Below, one piece after another: positions 1 to 8,284 of a DNA stretch of 42,265 nucleotides; within the stretch, counting starts at the first letter, position 1; every line of letters begins with the position of its first letter. Source of the DNA: JAZQLP01 sp045629205 (GTDB lineage: Bacteria; Bacillota; Clostridia; Oscillospirales; UBA644); contig JAZQQT010000154.1 in assembly GCA_045629205.1 (NCBI GenBank), positions 1-42,265 of the forward strand, written 5' to 3'. The notes under the pieces were generated by a model. The model worked only from the letters and a program-made list of their open reading frames with translations. It did no database searches and was not told the DNA's origin. The position numbers and the translations under genes were made by a program.

Positions 1-48
1 GGCCTCCGACTTACTCTTTTTCAGATTATTTACCGTTACAAGCGCCAT
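1..48 (-). CDS. 5' fragment of an unidentified gene (runs off window)
   Basis: An ATG at 48-46 opens a frame of 16 codons that runs off the left edge (MALVTVNNLKKSKSEA). It lies five bases after the pfp stop on the same strand, as expected for the next gene of an operon. No clear Shine-Dalgarno is visible in the short gap. The start resembles the first strand of some ABC-type ATPases, but 16 residues are too few to identify it, and it may not be a gene. Confidence 0.3.
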   Translation of the reverse strand, partial: MALVTVNNLKKSKSEA

Positions 49-53
49 CGTTC

Positions 54-1298
54 TTAAAACTCAAAATGAACGGGCAAGCCGTTTTCTGTCGGTATATTTA
101 TTTCGCCCTGTATCAAAGGCAAAATATATTCAAGCAGTTCATCCGTTACGTTCGTTCCGTCTTTTTCGATATATTTCAAAGGCACGGAAGAAACCTTGTT
201 CGCTATATCACGAACAAACGCTGTTTGAATCTTAACCTGATAATTTACATCCGGCAGTCTTCTGAATACAGACAGTAAACCCTGCATATTTTCGGCAGTC
301 AGAGAATAATCTACTGCTTTTTTACCGATAAGCACAGACTCGTCGATATCCGTTTTGGATTGAAGATGAGCGGCGCAGCGCTGGGGAAGATTAAGTTCGA
401 CAGCTCTGACCTTGCAACCGATTTTTTCTTTAACAAACTGTTCCAGGGCTCTTGCCGCGCCTGCGATGTATTTATGGCCGAAAATATCGACCGCATCAGA
501 GGAAGTTCCTTCACTTACGTATTTACCGTTTGCGTTTTTAATGCCTTCGGATACAGCGACGACAATATCGGGACGTATCTTCTGTAGTTCTTTTATTTTT
601 TCTATAAACAAATCGGCATCAAAAGGAACTTCGGGCAGATAAATCAAATCTGCCGTTCTTTCTCCGAAGAGACGGGGCAATCCTGCCGCAGCGGTAAGCC
701 AACCGGCATCTCTTCCCATTATTTCAACAATAGTGACCGCTTTGACGGTATAAACGGTGCAGTCTCTCGCTATTTCCTGCATAGTCGTGGCAACATATTT
801 TGCCGCGCTGCCGAATCCCGGAGTGTGGTCAGTTCCCATAAGATCGTTATCTATTGTTTTGGGAACGCCCATAAGCTTGATCGAATAATCTATTTTCTGA
901 GCGTAAACCGACAGTTTTGCAACAGTATCCATAGAATCGTTGCCGCCGATATAATAAAAGTATCTGATATTGTATTTTGCAAAAACGGAAAATATTTTCT
1001 CGTATATATCAACATCGTCTCCATCCGGATCGGGAAGTTTAAGTCTGCATGAACCGAGAGCGGAAGAAGGAGTGCTTTCAAGCAGAAAATGCTCTTTGTC
1101 CGACAACTTGGTTATTTTTACGAGATCGTCATTTATAACACCGCTGATTCCGTATCTTGCGCCGTATATACCGCGAACATATTCGTAATTATCAAAAGCG
1201 CCCCTGATTACTCCTGAAAGCGTTGCGTTTATCGCTGCGGTGGGTCCGCCTGACTGCGCTACGATTGCATATCCGTTAAGTCTCGTTATGTCTGTCAT
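54..1298 (-). CDS. pfp: Pyrophosphate-dependent 6-phosphofructokinase
   Basis: Phosphorylates fructose 6-phosphate to fructose 1,6-bisphosphate in cytosolic glycolysis. The 414-residue product has the PFK family signatures: a GGP loop at about residues 17-19, GGNDS at 118-122, PKTIDND at 146-152 and MGRDAGW near 195. ATP-dependent PFKs have a small Gly in the GGDGS loop and PGTIDND. Here the Asp in GGNDS and the Lys in PKTIDND are those of the PPi-dependent group, so pyrophosphate is the likely phosphate donor and the reaction probably reversible. The usual first Asp of GGDDS is Asn here, which is a small oddity. The ATG overlaps the trmB stop in an ATGA, indicating translational coupling. 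The substrate class rests on family knowledge and was not tested. Confidence 0.88.
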   Translation of the reverse strand: MTDITRLNGYAIVAQSGGPTAAINATLSGVIRGAFDNYEYVRGIYGARYGISGVINDDLVKITKLSDKEHFLLESTPSSALGSCRLKLPDPDGDDVDIYEKIFSVFAKYNIRYFYYIGGNDSMDTVAKLSVYAQKIDYSIKLMGVPKTIDNDLMGTDHTPGFGSAAKYVATTMQEIARDCTVYTVKAVTIVEIMGRDAGWLTAAAGLPRLFGERTADLIYLPEVPFDADLFIEKIKELQKIRPDIVVAVSEGIKNANGKYVSEGTSSDAVDIFGHKYIAGAARALEQFVKEKIGCKVRAVELNLPQRCAAHLQSKTDIDESVLIGKKAVDYSLTAENMQGLLSVFRRLPDVNYQVKIQTAFVRDIANKVSSVPLKYIEKDGTNVTDELLEYILPLIQGEINIPTENGLPVHFEF

Positions 1299-1969
1299 TG
1301 TTCTTCCCTCTTTTCGGTCTTTTTTTCGGATTCCGGTGCAACATACCCCGGTATCGGTTTTGCTTTGAGTGAATATATCGGTTGACCGAGACAGGTAAAT
1401 CTGTCTTCATATTCCGTCGTCGCCGGATTATATATACCGCTGTTATGAAGATCTCTCGTAACATCGAAAAGTTCGTAGCCGTGCGTTGCTATTTCTTCAA
1501 GTGAATAATCAAAAAGCTTTTCATTGTCGGTCTTAAAAAATACATAACCGTCTTCACAAAGCACTTTTCTGTATATTTCGAGAAATGTTCTGTATGTCAG
1601 ACGACGTTTTGCCTGCTTTTTTTTAGGCCAGGGATCCGAGAAATTGAGATATATTACCGAAGCCCTGTGTTCGGAACAAATTTCGTCCAGCGTTTCTGCG
1701 TCACCGAGAAAAAACTTAAGATTGGGTATTTCCGCTTTTGCGGCTTTTTCCGCAGCCATAACCATAACATCAGGCACTTTTTCCACCGCAAAAAACATCA
1801 CTTCGGAGTTTTCCGGAAGTGTTGCCACTGCGCTTATAAATTTTCCTTTTCCGCATCCGACTTCAAGGCGCAATTCACGATTATCTTCGAGCTGCTCGAT
1901 TTTCTCGGTAAAATAATCGCTGACACGCTCAAGTCTCGGTTGAGTATTTTTCTTTTTTCTTGCTCTCAT
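1295..1969 (-). CDS. trmB: tRNA (guanine-N7-)-methyltransferase
   Basis: SAM-dependent enzyme that makes m7G46 in the variable loop of tRNA. The 224-residue protein has the class I methyltransferase motif EVGCGKGKF near residues 36-44 and the TrmB signature YLNFSDPWPKKK near 125-136, followed by RLTYRTFLE. These two motifs are diagnostic. The C-terminal 20 residues are a charged tail rich in Glu and Lys. It starts 7 nt after mnmG and overlaps pfp by 4 nt, so it is probably part of the mnmE-mnmG-trmB-pfp transcript. In B. subtilis rsmG occupies the position after mnmG; here trmB takes it. Confidence 0.93.
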   Translation of the reverse strand: MRARKKKNTQPRLERVSDYFTEKIEQLEDNRELRLEVGCGKGKFISAVATLPENSEVMFFAVEKVPDVMVMAAEKAAKAEIPNLKFFLGDAETLDEICSEHRASVIYLNFSDPWPKKKQAKRRLTYRTFLEIYRKVLCEDGYVFFKTDNEKLFDYSLEEIATHGYELFDVTRDLHNSGIYNPATTEYEDRFTCLGQPIYSLKAKPIPGYVAPESEKKTEKREEQ

Positions 1970-1976
1970 AACAACC

Positions 1977-3845
1977 TTATATCATTTTGAAATATATCAG
2001 AAGAACGGAAATATCGGCAGGACTGACTCCTGAAATACGGCTTGCCTGCCCTATATTCAACGGTTTTAAATTGTTGAGCTTTTCCCGTGCTTCCATTCTC
2101 AATCCCTCGATTAAATCATAATCAAAATCTTCGGGAAGTTTTTTCTCTTCTGCTCTCTTATACTGTTCGACCTGAATAAGCTGGCGTCTGATATATCCTT
2201 CATATCTTATATCGGTTTCAACAAGCTCCGTAATATACTCCGGCAGATCGGGACGATTTGCGTCAACCGGAGCAAGCACATCATAAGACAATTCCGGACG
2301 TTTAATAAGCTCGGCAAGTGATAATCCCGTCGCAGTCCGCGCCGTTCCGGCTTTATCAAGTATCGCAAACAATTTCTCATTCGGAGGAACGAACGTTGTT
2401 TTAAGTCTTTCGATTTCCTGTTTTACCGTTTCCTGCTTTCTCAGATACTTTTCATATCTTTCATCGGAAACAAGACCTATTTCATGACCGATAGGCATTA
2501 GTCTTCTGTCGGCATTATCCTGTCTCAAAAGCAACCGGTATTCCGATCTTGAAGTCATTATTCTGTAAGGTTCATTAGTTCCTTTTGTTACAAGATCATC
2601 TATAAGAGTTCCGATATATGATCCGGATCTGTCGAGTATCATCGGCTCCTTGCCGTCAAGACGTCTGGCAGCGTTTATCCCCGCAACCAGTCCCTGAACT
2701 GCCGCTTCTTCATAGCCCGAAGTTCCGTTAAACTGACCTACTCCGAAAAGAAAAGGTAATTTTTTGAATTCAAGAGAAGCATATAACTGTGTGGGATTAA
2801 TACAGTCATATTCAATGGCATATGCGGTTCTCATTATTTCCGCATGTTCAAATCCCTTGATGGAATGAACCATTTTTATCTGAATTTCTTCAGGCATTGA
2901 AGAAGAAAATCCTCCGAGATACATCTCGTCTGTATCCCTTCCCGTCGGCTCAAGAAAAAGCTGATGTCTTTCCTTATCGGAAAAACGCATGACCTTGGTT
3001 TCGATTGACGGGCAATATCTCGGACCGATCCCTTTTATATCACCGGAATAGATCGGCGATCTGTCTATATTATCCAATATGATTTTATGCGTTTCTTTAT
3101 TTGTGTATGCTATATAACACGGCAAATCGCCATCCGTGCGTTTTTTATCTTCATTGTCAAATGAAAACGGCACTGTTTTTTCATCACCGAACTGTATTTC
3201 CAGTTGCTCCAGATCAACTGAACGTCTGTTGATTCTCGGCGGAGTTCCGGTTTTAAACCGCCGCATTTCTATGCCCATTTTTTCAAGACTTTCGGTAAGT
3301 CCGACCGATGCGAACATTCCGTCAGGGCCGCCGGTGTATGAAACGTCTCCTATAATTATTCTGCCGTTAAGATATGTTCCGGTTGCGAGTATAACAGATT
3401 GAGCAATAATCTCTCCGCCGAGCATAGTTGTAAGTTTATATCCGGCTTTATCCTGTTCAACGGTTTTGATCTCAGCCTGTTTGAGAAACAGATTATCCTG
3501 TTTTTCTATAACCTGTTTCATTATCTGCTGATACTTTCTTCTGTCTGCCTGAATGCGAAGTGAATGGACCGCGGGACCTTTTCCGAGATTAAGCATCCTG
3601 CTTTGCAGAAATACTTTGTCAGCAGCTTTGCCCATTTCCCCGCCGAGTGCATCAAGTTCACGGACGAGATGTCCCTTTGCCGTTCCTCCTATAGAAGGAT
3701 TACACGGCATATTCCCTACCGCGTCCAGATTAATTGTTATCAGATATGTTTTTTTACCGAGTCTGGAAGCGGCAAGAGCGGCTTCTATTCCGCCGTGTCC
3801 GGCGCCAACAACACAAACGTCACAGTTATCAATAAAATGACTCAT
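1977..3845 (-). CDS. mnmG: tRNA uridine-5-carboxymethylaminomethyl modification enzyme MnmG (GidA)
   Basis: FAD-dependent partner of MnmE that installs the cmnm5 group on U34 of certain tRNAs. The 622-residue product begins with the Rossmann dinucleotide motif VGAGHGGIEAA (residues 12-22) and has the GidA signature GNMPCNPSIGGTAKGH around 44-59. The conserved C-terminal MnmE-interacting domain ends with the QASRISGVSPADISVL segment, and the length is typical. Its ATG directly follows the mnmE stop with no gap. mnmE and mnmG sit beside the origin in many bacteria, and the pair works as one complex. Confidence 0.97.
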   Translation of the reverse strand: MSHFIDNCDVCVVGAGHGGIEAALAASRLGKKTYLITINLDAVGNMPCNPSIGGTAKGHLVRELDALGGEMGKAADKVFLQSRMLNLGKGPAVHSLRIQADRRKYQQIMKQVIEKQDNLFLKQAEIKTVEQDKAGYKLTTMLGGEIIAQSVILATGTYLNGRIIIGDVSYTGGPDGMFASVGLTESLEKMGIEMRRFKTGTPPRINRRSVDLEQLEIQFGDEKTVPFSFDNEDKKRTDGDLPCYIAYTNKETHKIILDNIDRSPIYSGDIKGIGPRYCPSIETKVMRFSDKERHQLFLEPTGRDTDEMYLGGFSSSMPEEIQIKMVHSIKGFEHAEIMRTAYAIEYDCINPTQLYASLEFKKLPFLFGVGQFNGTSGYEEAAVQGLVAGINAARRLDGKEPMILDRSGSYIGTLIDDLVTKGTNEPYRIMTSRSEYRLLLRQDNADRRLMPIGHEIGLVSDERYEKYLRKQETVKQEIERLKTTFVPPNEKLFAILDKAGTARTATGLSLAELIKRPELSYDVLAPVDANRPDLPEYITELVETDIRYEGYIRRQLIQVEQYKRAEEKKLPEDFDYDLIEGLRMEAREKLNNLKPLNIGQASRISGVSPADISVLLIYFKMI

Positions 3846-5207
3846 TTATTTCCCCACGCAAAATCTCGAAAAAATGGCTTCGAGCAAATCTTCGTTTACG
3901 CTTTTCCCAACAGTCCGGGCAAGAGCCTCGATTGCATCCTCAATACAGATTTCAAGGACATCCGGAGGAAGTTTGATATCTCCCATGCACTGTTCAAGTG
4001 CTTTTTCGGCGGAAGTAAGACAATTAAACTGTCTTTCATTCATAACGATTTCTCCATTGTTAAAAGACTTTCCGCCTTCAATAACTGATATTATTGCATC
4101 TGTCAATCCGTCGATTCCTTCACCCGTAACAGCCGAAAGAAATACTTTTTTATCAAAAATACCGTAGTCAAAATCCAGTTTGCATTCAGTATCTGTTTTA
4201 TTTATCGCCGCAATTTTTGGAGCGTCGATTTCACTGATTACCGAAATAATCTCTCGGTCTTCATCCGTAAACCTGTCACCGTAATCAAAAACTGTGAGAA
4301 TGATATCCGCTTTTTTTATACTGTTTAATGCTCTTTCAACGCCTATTCTTTCTACGGTATCCTCAGTTTTACGTATTCCGGCAGTGTCTGTAAGTCTGAT
4401 TTTATATCCTCCGAGCGAAACCGTTTCTTCAACCGTATCTCTTGTCGTTCCCTTAATATCTGTAACGATACTTCTGTCAAATCCGGCAAGACGATTCATA
4501 ACCGATGATTTTCCCGCGTTCGGTTTTCCTACTATTGCAACGGAAATACCGTTTTTTATCAGTTTGCCGTTTTCAAAAGATGATGAAAGTTTTTTTATTT
4601 TATCGTATGCATTTGCAAGAGTTTTATAAAGATTTTCCGGCAGCAGCTCTTCTATTTCATCATCCGGATAATCTATAGAAGCCATTATTTGGGCGGAAAC
4701 ACCAAGCAGATCTTCTCGGACTGCATCGATTTCGTTTGAAAGACGTCCGTTCAGATGCGACATTGCTATATCTACTTCTTTTCCGGATTCGGATTCTATG
4801 ATATCTATAATGCTTTCCGCTTTAACGGTATCTATTTTGCCGTTTAAAAATGCCCTTTTTGAAAATTCCCCGCGTTCGGCCTGTCTTGCCCCGTTTTTTA
4901 TCAGCGTTTTGATTATACTGTTTGCAACGTACATACTTCCGTGGCATGATATTTCCACAACATTTTCTCCGGTAAAACTTTTCGGAGCACGGAATACCGA
5001 AACCATGATATCATCCAGAATCTTCTCTCCGTCAGAAATCTTACCGTGAATCACCGTATTCCCTTGTAATTTGGAAATATCTTTATCAAAACATCTTCCT
5101 ACTATATCGATACTGTCTTTCCCGGACATACGAATAACAGCCAACGCCGCCATAAAAGGAGGTGTTGACAATGCGCATATCGTATCTTCGTTAAAAACGG
5201 ATTTCAT
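3846..5207 (-). CDS. mnmE: tRNA modification GTPase MnmE (TrmE)
   Basis: Potassium-activated GTPase that, with MnmG, modifies the wobble uridine. The protein is 453 residues. It has an N-terminal tetrahydrofolate-binding domain (about 1-120), a helical domain, an inserted G domain with GKPNAGKSS (P-loop, about 227-235), DTAGIR (G3) and NKTD (G4), and the C-terminal FCVGK ending, whose Cys is the family hallmark. A GGAG is 6 nt before the ATG. A hairpin terminator lies between the upstream jag gene and mnmE, so mnmE may have its own weak promoter or be reached by read-through. Confidence 0.97.
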   Translation of the reverse strand: MKSVFNEDTICALSTPPFMAALAVIRMSGKDSIDIVGRCFDKDISKLQGNTVIHGKISDGEKILDDIMVSVFRAPKSFTGENVVEISCHGSMYVANSIIKTLIKNGARQAERGEFSKRAFLNGKIDTVKAESIIDIIESESGKEVDIAMSHLNGRLSNEIDAVREDLLGVSAQIMASIDYPDDEIEELLPENLYKTLANAYDKIKKLSSSFENGKLIKNGISVAIVGKPNAGKSSVMNRLAGFDRSIVTDIKGTTRDTVEETVSLGGYKIRLTDTAGIRKTEDTVERIGVERALNSIKKADIILTVFDYGDRFTDEDREIISVISEIDAPKIAAINKTDTECKLDFDYGIFDKKVFLSAVTGEGIDGLTDAIISVIEGGKSFNNGEIVMNERQFNCLTSAEKALEQCMGDIKLPPDVLEICIEDAIEALARTVGKSVNEDLLEAIFSRFCVGK

Positions 5208-5244
5208 ATTTCACTCCGAATAAAAAATTCATAAAAGGCAATAA

Positions 5245-5272
5245 AAGGTGCAGTGGTTTTCCACAGCACCTT
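5245..5272 (-). terminator. Hairpin terminator after jag
   Basis: A 12-bp inverted repeat (AAGGTGCAGTGG / CCACAGCACCTT on the plus strand) with one internal mismatch and a 4-nt loop. Reading on the minus strand it is followed by TTTT and further T-rich sequence. It sits between the jag stop and the mnmE start and probably ends or attenuates the rpmH-rnpA-yidD-yidC-jag transcript. Confidence 0.7.
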
Positions 5273-5278
5273 CGATTA

Positions 5279-6124
5279 TTATTCTGCTGAACCTTCATCT
5301 TCCGCAGGCTTCGGATAAAGCTGTTTTATCTTCGGTCTTTGGGGTGCAGCCGGTTTGTTTTCTTCGGTTTTGTTTCTGTCGCCGTTATTTCCGCGTCCGC
5401 CGCGACCGCGACCGTTTCTGCCGTTCTGTCCGTTTCTTCCGCCGCGGTTATCCGACTTTTCTTTTCTTTCGCCGTTACCGCGATTTTCTTTTTCGACCTC
5501 ACCGTCTGAACCTTTATACGCGATTACAACTTTTCTTTCGGGTTCGCTGCCGATAGAGAAAGTGGTAATATTATCAAATCCCTGAAGCTTTTCATGAACG
5601 ATTCTTCTCTGATAAGCACTCATGGGTTTCAGAATAACTCTTTTGCGTGTCTTCTGAACCTGTTTTGCGGATTTTACAGCCAATGCCTGAATACGGCTGA
5701 TGGATTTTTCTTTGTAATCATTAATATTGAAATTAATTTTATAGTGCCCGTCGAAAACCTTATTAACGGTAACCGCAAGCAAAAACTGCATCGATTCCAT
5801 TACATCAAATTTTTCGTTGGCAAAAGAATTAAGTTCCTCACCGTCAAGCTGAATATCAATCGTTTCGCCGTTAAGTTTAACGTCCGATTTGAAATCGTTG
5901 ATACCCATCTCGCCGAAAAGGTTATTAAGATAATTTTCAAGATAGGATGCGGGATCATCGTTTATCGAAACTTCGATAATACATTTTTTTGCGCCGATTC
6001 CGAGAAAGCCCTTTGTTTCCTGCTGAATCAGATCGGTATGAAAGTCGGCTCTGTCTTTTTTGAGATCAAGACACGCTGCTTCAAGAGCGGCTTCAAACGT
6101 CTTGCCTTCGTATCTCTTCTTCAT
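5279..6124 (-). CDS. jag: Jag/KhpB RNA-binding protein with Arg-Gly-Asn-rich tail
   Basis: RNA-binding protein encoded beside yidC; in other Bacillota the KhpA/KhpB pair affects cell elongation and division. The 281-residue product has an N-terminal Jag_N module (about 1-55, with KGFLGIGAKK), a central KH-like domain (about 75-150) and an R3H domain (about 155-210, with RRIVHEKL). After it comes an unusual low-complexity tail of about 60 residues rich in Arg, Gly and Asn (GGRNGQNGRNGRGRGGRG) and then Pro/Lys. The order yidC-jag is conserved, here with an 11-nt gap. The tail is likely disordered and may add RNA affinity; that part is inference. Confidence 0.92.
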   Translation of the reverse strand: MKKRYEGKTFEAALEAACLDLKKDRADFHTDLIQQETKGFLGIGAKKCIIEVSINDDPASYLENYLNNLFGEMGINDFKSDVKLNGETIDIQLDGEELNSFANEKFDVMESMQFLLAVTVNKVFDGHYKINFNINDYKEKSISRIQALAVKSAKQVQKTRKRVILKPMSAYQRRIVHEKLQGFDNITTFSIGSEPERKVVIAYKGSDGEVEKENRGNGERKEKSDNRGGRNGQNGRNGRGRGGRGNNGDRNKTEENKPAAPQRPKIKQLYPKPAEDEGSAE

Positions 6125-6135
6125 TATTATTCCCT

Positions 6136-7233
6136 TCAGTTGCTCTCGCTGTCGTCTTTTTTAACACTGTTTTCTTCCGGTTCCGTATATATACCGAGAG
6201 CTTTTTCACGTTCGATTTTTTCGATTTGATTGTAATTGAGTTTTTTTTCTTTTTTCGGTTTTTCCTCTTCTTTGTCTTTCACCAGATGAGGAATAAGATA
6301 TGACTGCCCGAGACTGAGCAGATTGGAAGCAATCCAGTAAATACCGACTCCGTATTGGAAAGAAAATGCCATTACCAATGAAATAAGCGGCATTGTGTAA
6401 AGCATAAAGTTCATGCTCTTCGCAGGATCCGCACCTGACACTGCAACTCCGTTTGATTCGTCTACTCTCTTATTGATTTTCTGTGAAAGATAACCTACGA
6501 GAAACGACGTCACACCTGATAAAATCGGAATCAAAACACCCCACTCAAAGGCAAGCTTCGGTGTATCACCGAGATTTAACCCGAGGAATGTCATCTTAAT
6601 ATATTCCGGATAATTTGAAGGTAATAAATCGGTTAACTGTGCACGGTATTCGTTAATTGAATTCAGTAACGAAAGCTGACTGTAATTGATATTATATGTC
6701 TCACCGACTAATCCGCCGAGTTCCTGAATTCTTGCAAATATTTTTTCAAGTCCGGTTACGTCGAAAACGTAAGTCAAAGGATTTCTTATAGAATTCCAAA
6801 GTCCCAAAATAACCGGTAACTGAATAAGTGCAGGAAGGCAACCCGAAGTCGGACTGTAACCTTCTTCGGAATATAATTTCTGGATTTCTTCGTTATATTT
6901 GGGATTTCTTGTATCCCCTTTATATTTTGCCTGCAGCGCCTGAATTTTAGGTTGAAATTTCTGCATCTTGCGTCTGCTTTTTTCCGATTTAACGCCTATC
7001 GGAATCAAACAGAGTCTCGCAATAACGGCAAATAAAATAATAGCGAGGCCGTAATCGTGAACAATCTGATAGCAAAGCCAAAACAGTTTACCCAACGGAT
7101 AATAAATCAATATCATTATATTAAGACCGCTGCCGTTTTGTCCGCAACCGACAAGTGTTAAAACACACAGCAACAGTATTGCGACAAGTAAACCGAATTT
7201 TTTAATTTTTGGCTTGCCTGTTTTTTTATTCAC
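6136..7233 (-). CDS. yidC: Membrane protein insertase YidC/Oxa1 (SpoIIIJ type)
   Basis: Inserts and folds inner-membrane proteins, alone or with SecYEG. The 365-residue protein begins with a GTG preceded by GGAGG at 6 nt spacing. Residues 12-29 form a lipoprotein signal with a lipobox LVGC (Cys30), as in Gram-positive YidC. A 60-kDa inner-membrane-protein domain follows, with several membrane segments and the GCLPALIQLPVILGLW stretch. A long charged C-terminal tail (KEEEKPKKEKK and on) is typical for ribosome contact. It sits in the standard rnpA-yidD-yidC-jag order. Confidence 0.95.
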   Translation of the reverse strand: MNKKTGKPKIKKFGLLVAILLLCVLTLVGCGQNGSGLNIMILIYYPLGKLFWLCYQIVHDYGLAIILFAVIARLCLIPIGVKSEKSRRKMQKFQPKIQALQAKYKGDTRNPKYNEEIQKLYSEEGYSPTSGCLPALIQLPVILGLWNSIRNPLTYVFDVTGLEKIFARIQELGGLVGETYNINYSQLSLLNSINEYRAQLTDLLPSNYPEYIKMTFLGLNLGDTPKLAFEWGVLIPILSGVTSFLVGYLSQKINKRVDESNGVAVSGADPAKSMNFMLYTMPLISLVMAFSFQYGVGIYWIASNLLSLGQSYLIPHLVKDKEEEKPKKEKKLNYNQIEKIEREKALGIYTEPEENSVKKDDSESN

Positions 7234-7260
7234 TTCTTACCTCCAAATATGACCGACAGA

Positions 7261-7503
7261 TTATCTGTATTTTTTCAGTTTAATTTCGTTTTTTTCCGGA
7301 ACAGGATCATATCCGCCTTTTGAAAACGGATTACATCTTAAAATTCTGTAAAAAGTCAACACGAATCCTTTTAAAAATCCGTGTTTTTCAAATGCCGTTA
7401 CTCCGTATTCGGAGCATGTAGGATAATACTTACAGCAAGGACGTTTTAACGGTGATATATATTTTTGATAAAATCTGATTATCGAAATCGCGATTTTCCT
7501 CAT
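7261..7503 (-). CDS. yidD: Membrane protein insertion efficiency factor YidD
   Basis: Small membrane-associated protein that helps YidC-dependent insertion. The 80-residue sequence has the YidD signature: IRFYQKYISPL at 9-19, then the Cys-rich CCKYYPTCSEY (residues 23-33) and RILRCNPFSKGGYDPVP near the end. It is an ATG start with a weak AGGA upstream. It lies between rnpA and yidC as in most Bacillota. Confidence 0.95.
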   Translation of the reverse strand: MRKIAISIIRFYQKYISPLKRPCCKYYPTCSEYGVTAFEKHGFLKGFVLTFYRILRCNPFSKGGYDPVPEKNEIKLKKYR

Positions 7504-7546
7504 TTAATCCTGCCGACAATTTAAACTGCATCTGTCTGCATCAGCG

Positions 7547-7915
7547 TCAGAACGACGCTTCGGAATTTATCACTCCGAGTTTTTTCAGAGAATACTCAAG
7601 ATCTTTTTTAACAACATCAGACGAAAGTGAAGGCGTAATACTGCGAGCTACCATAACAAAATCCCATCCTTCCGGGATAAAACCTTCCGTTTGACGATAT
7701 GCTTCTCTGAAAATTCTTTTACAACGGTTTCTTTTGACGGCACACCCTATTTTTGTGCTGACCGTAAGACCGAGCCTATTAGTAAAAATATGCCCGTTCC
7801 CTGAAAGATTGTTTCTGCAACAGTATATCACAAAAGATCGGCAGACAAAACTTTTTCCTTTTTTATATAAACGATGAAAAAGTTTATTCTCCCGAATATA
7901 ATCCGTTTTCTGCAT
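7547..7915 (-). CDS. rnpA: Ribonuclease P protein component
   Basis: Protein subunit of RNase P, which matures the 5' end of tRNAs with the catalytic RNA. The 122-residue basic protein has the RNR motif KRNRCKRIFREAYRQ (about residues 60-74) and the N-terminal FHRLYKKGKSF typical of the family. It follows rpmH by 15 nt, the classical rpmH-rnpA pair. The RNase P RNA gene is not in the window. Confidence 0.96.
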   Translation of the reverse strand: MQKTDYIRENKLFHRLYKKGKSFVCRSFVIYCCRNNLSGNGHIFTNRLGLTVSTKIGCAVKRNRCKRIFREAYRQTEGFIPEGWDFVMVARSITPSLSSDVVKKDLEYSLKKLGVINSEASF

Positions 7916-7930
7916 TTTTTCGATTCTGAA

Positions 7931-8065
7931 TTACAGAGAAAGCTGTTTTCTGCCTCTTGCTCTTCTTCTGGCAAGTACTTTTCTGCCGTTGGCAGTGCTC
8001 ATTCTCTTACGAAAACCGTGTTCTTTTGAACGCTGTCTTTTTTTGGGCTGATATGTTCTTAACAT
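7931..8065 (-). CDS. rpmH: 50S ribosomal protein L34
   Basis: A 44-residue highly basic protein: it begins MLRTYQPKKRQRSKEHGF and continues through RKRMSTANGRKVLARRRARG to the end KQLSL. This is the full length and pattern of L34. An AAAGGAG is 8 nt before the ATG. An out-of-frame ATG five bases upstream is ignored. It is the first gene of the minus-strand cluster and faces dnaA, the standard origin arrangement. Confidence 0.97.
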   Translation of the reverse strand: MLRTYQPKKRQRSKEHGFRKRMSTANGRKVLARRRARGRKQLSL

Positions 8066-8148
8066 TTCATTTTCTCCTTTTCTATGATTTTCCTTATATT
8101 TTCAATTATTTAAAGACATAATTGCCTATTTTAAGGATTCACTTTATA

Positions 8149-8177
8149 ATTATATTGTGTCAAGCCGTTTTTGTCAA
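8149..8177 (-). promoter_or_regulatory. Consensus sigma-A promoter for rpmH operon
   Basis: On the minus strand the -35 is TTGACA (8177-8172) and the -10 is TATAAT (8154-8149), with a 17-bp spacer: 12 of 12 consensus positions. A second TTGACA overlaps the spacer. It lies about 80 bp before the rpmH start and should drive rpmH-rnpA-yidD-yidC-jag strongly. Confidence 0.85.
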
Positions 8178-8227
8178 TAATCAATTCTTAACTTTCTTCA
8201 ACATTTCAGATATTTTTTATTTTACTA

Positions 8228-8256
8228 TTGATATATATATATATATATGATATAAT
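8228..8256 (+). promoter_or_regulatory. Promoter for dnaA
   Basis: TTGATA (8228-8233), 17-bp spacer made of AT repeats, TATAAT (8251-8256). It is 29 bp before the dnaA ATG. The region 8231-8265 is nearly pure A/T. A DnaA-box-like TCTTCAACA lies just upstream at 8195-8203 and could mediate autoregulation. Confidence 0.75.
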
Positions 8257-8284
8257 ATAATATATTTGTATTATAGGTGGTATT

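Noticed and set aside
5594..6229. 211-residue plus-strand frame antisense to jag and yidC
   Set aside because: It lies opposite two strongly conserved genes, has no family signature and no matching ribosome site.
8231..8248. AT dinucleotide run as a simple sequence repeat of interest
   Set aside because: It is explained as the AT-rich dnaA promoter spacer; nine units are short and unremarkable by themselves.
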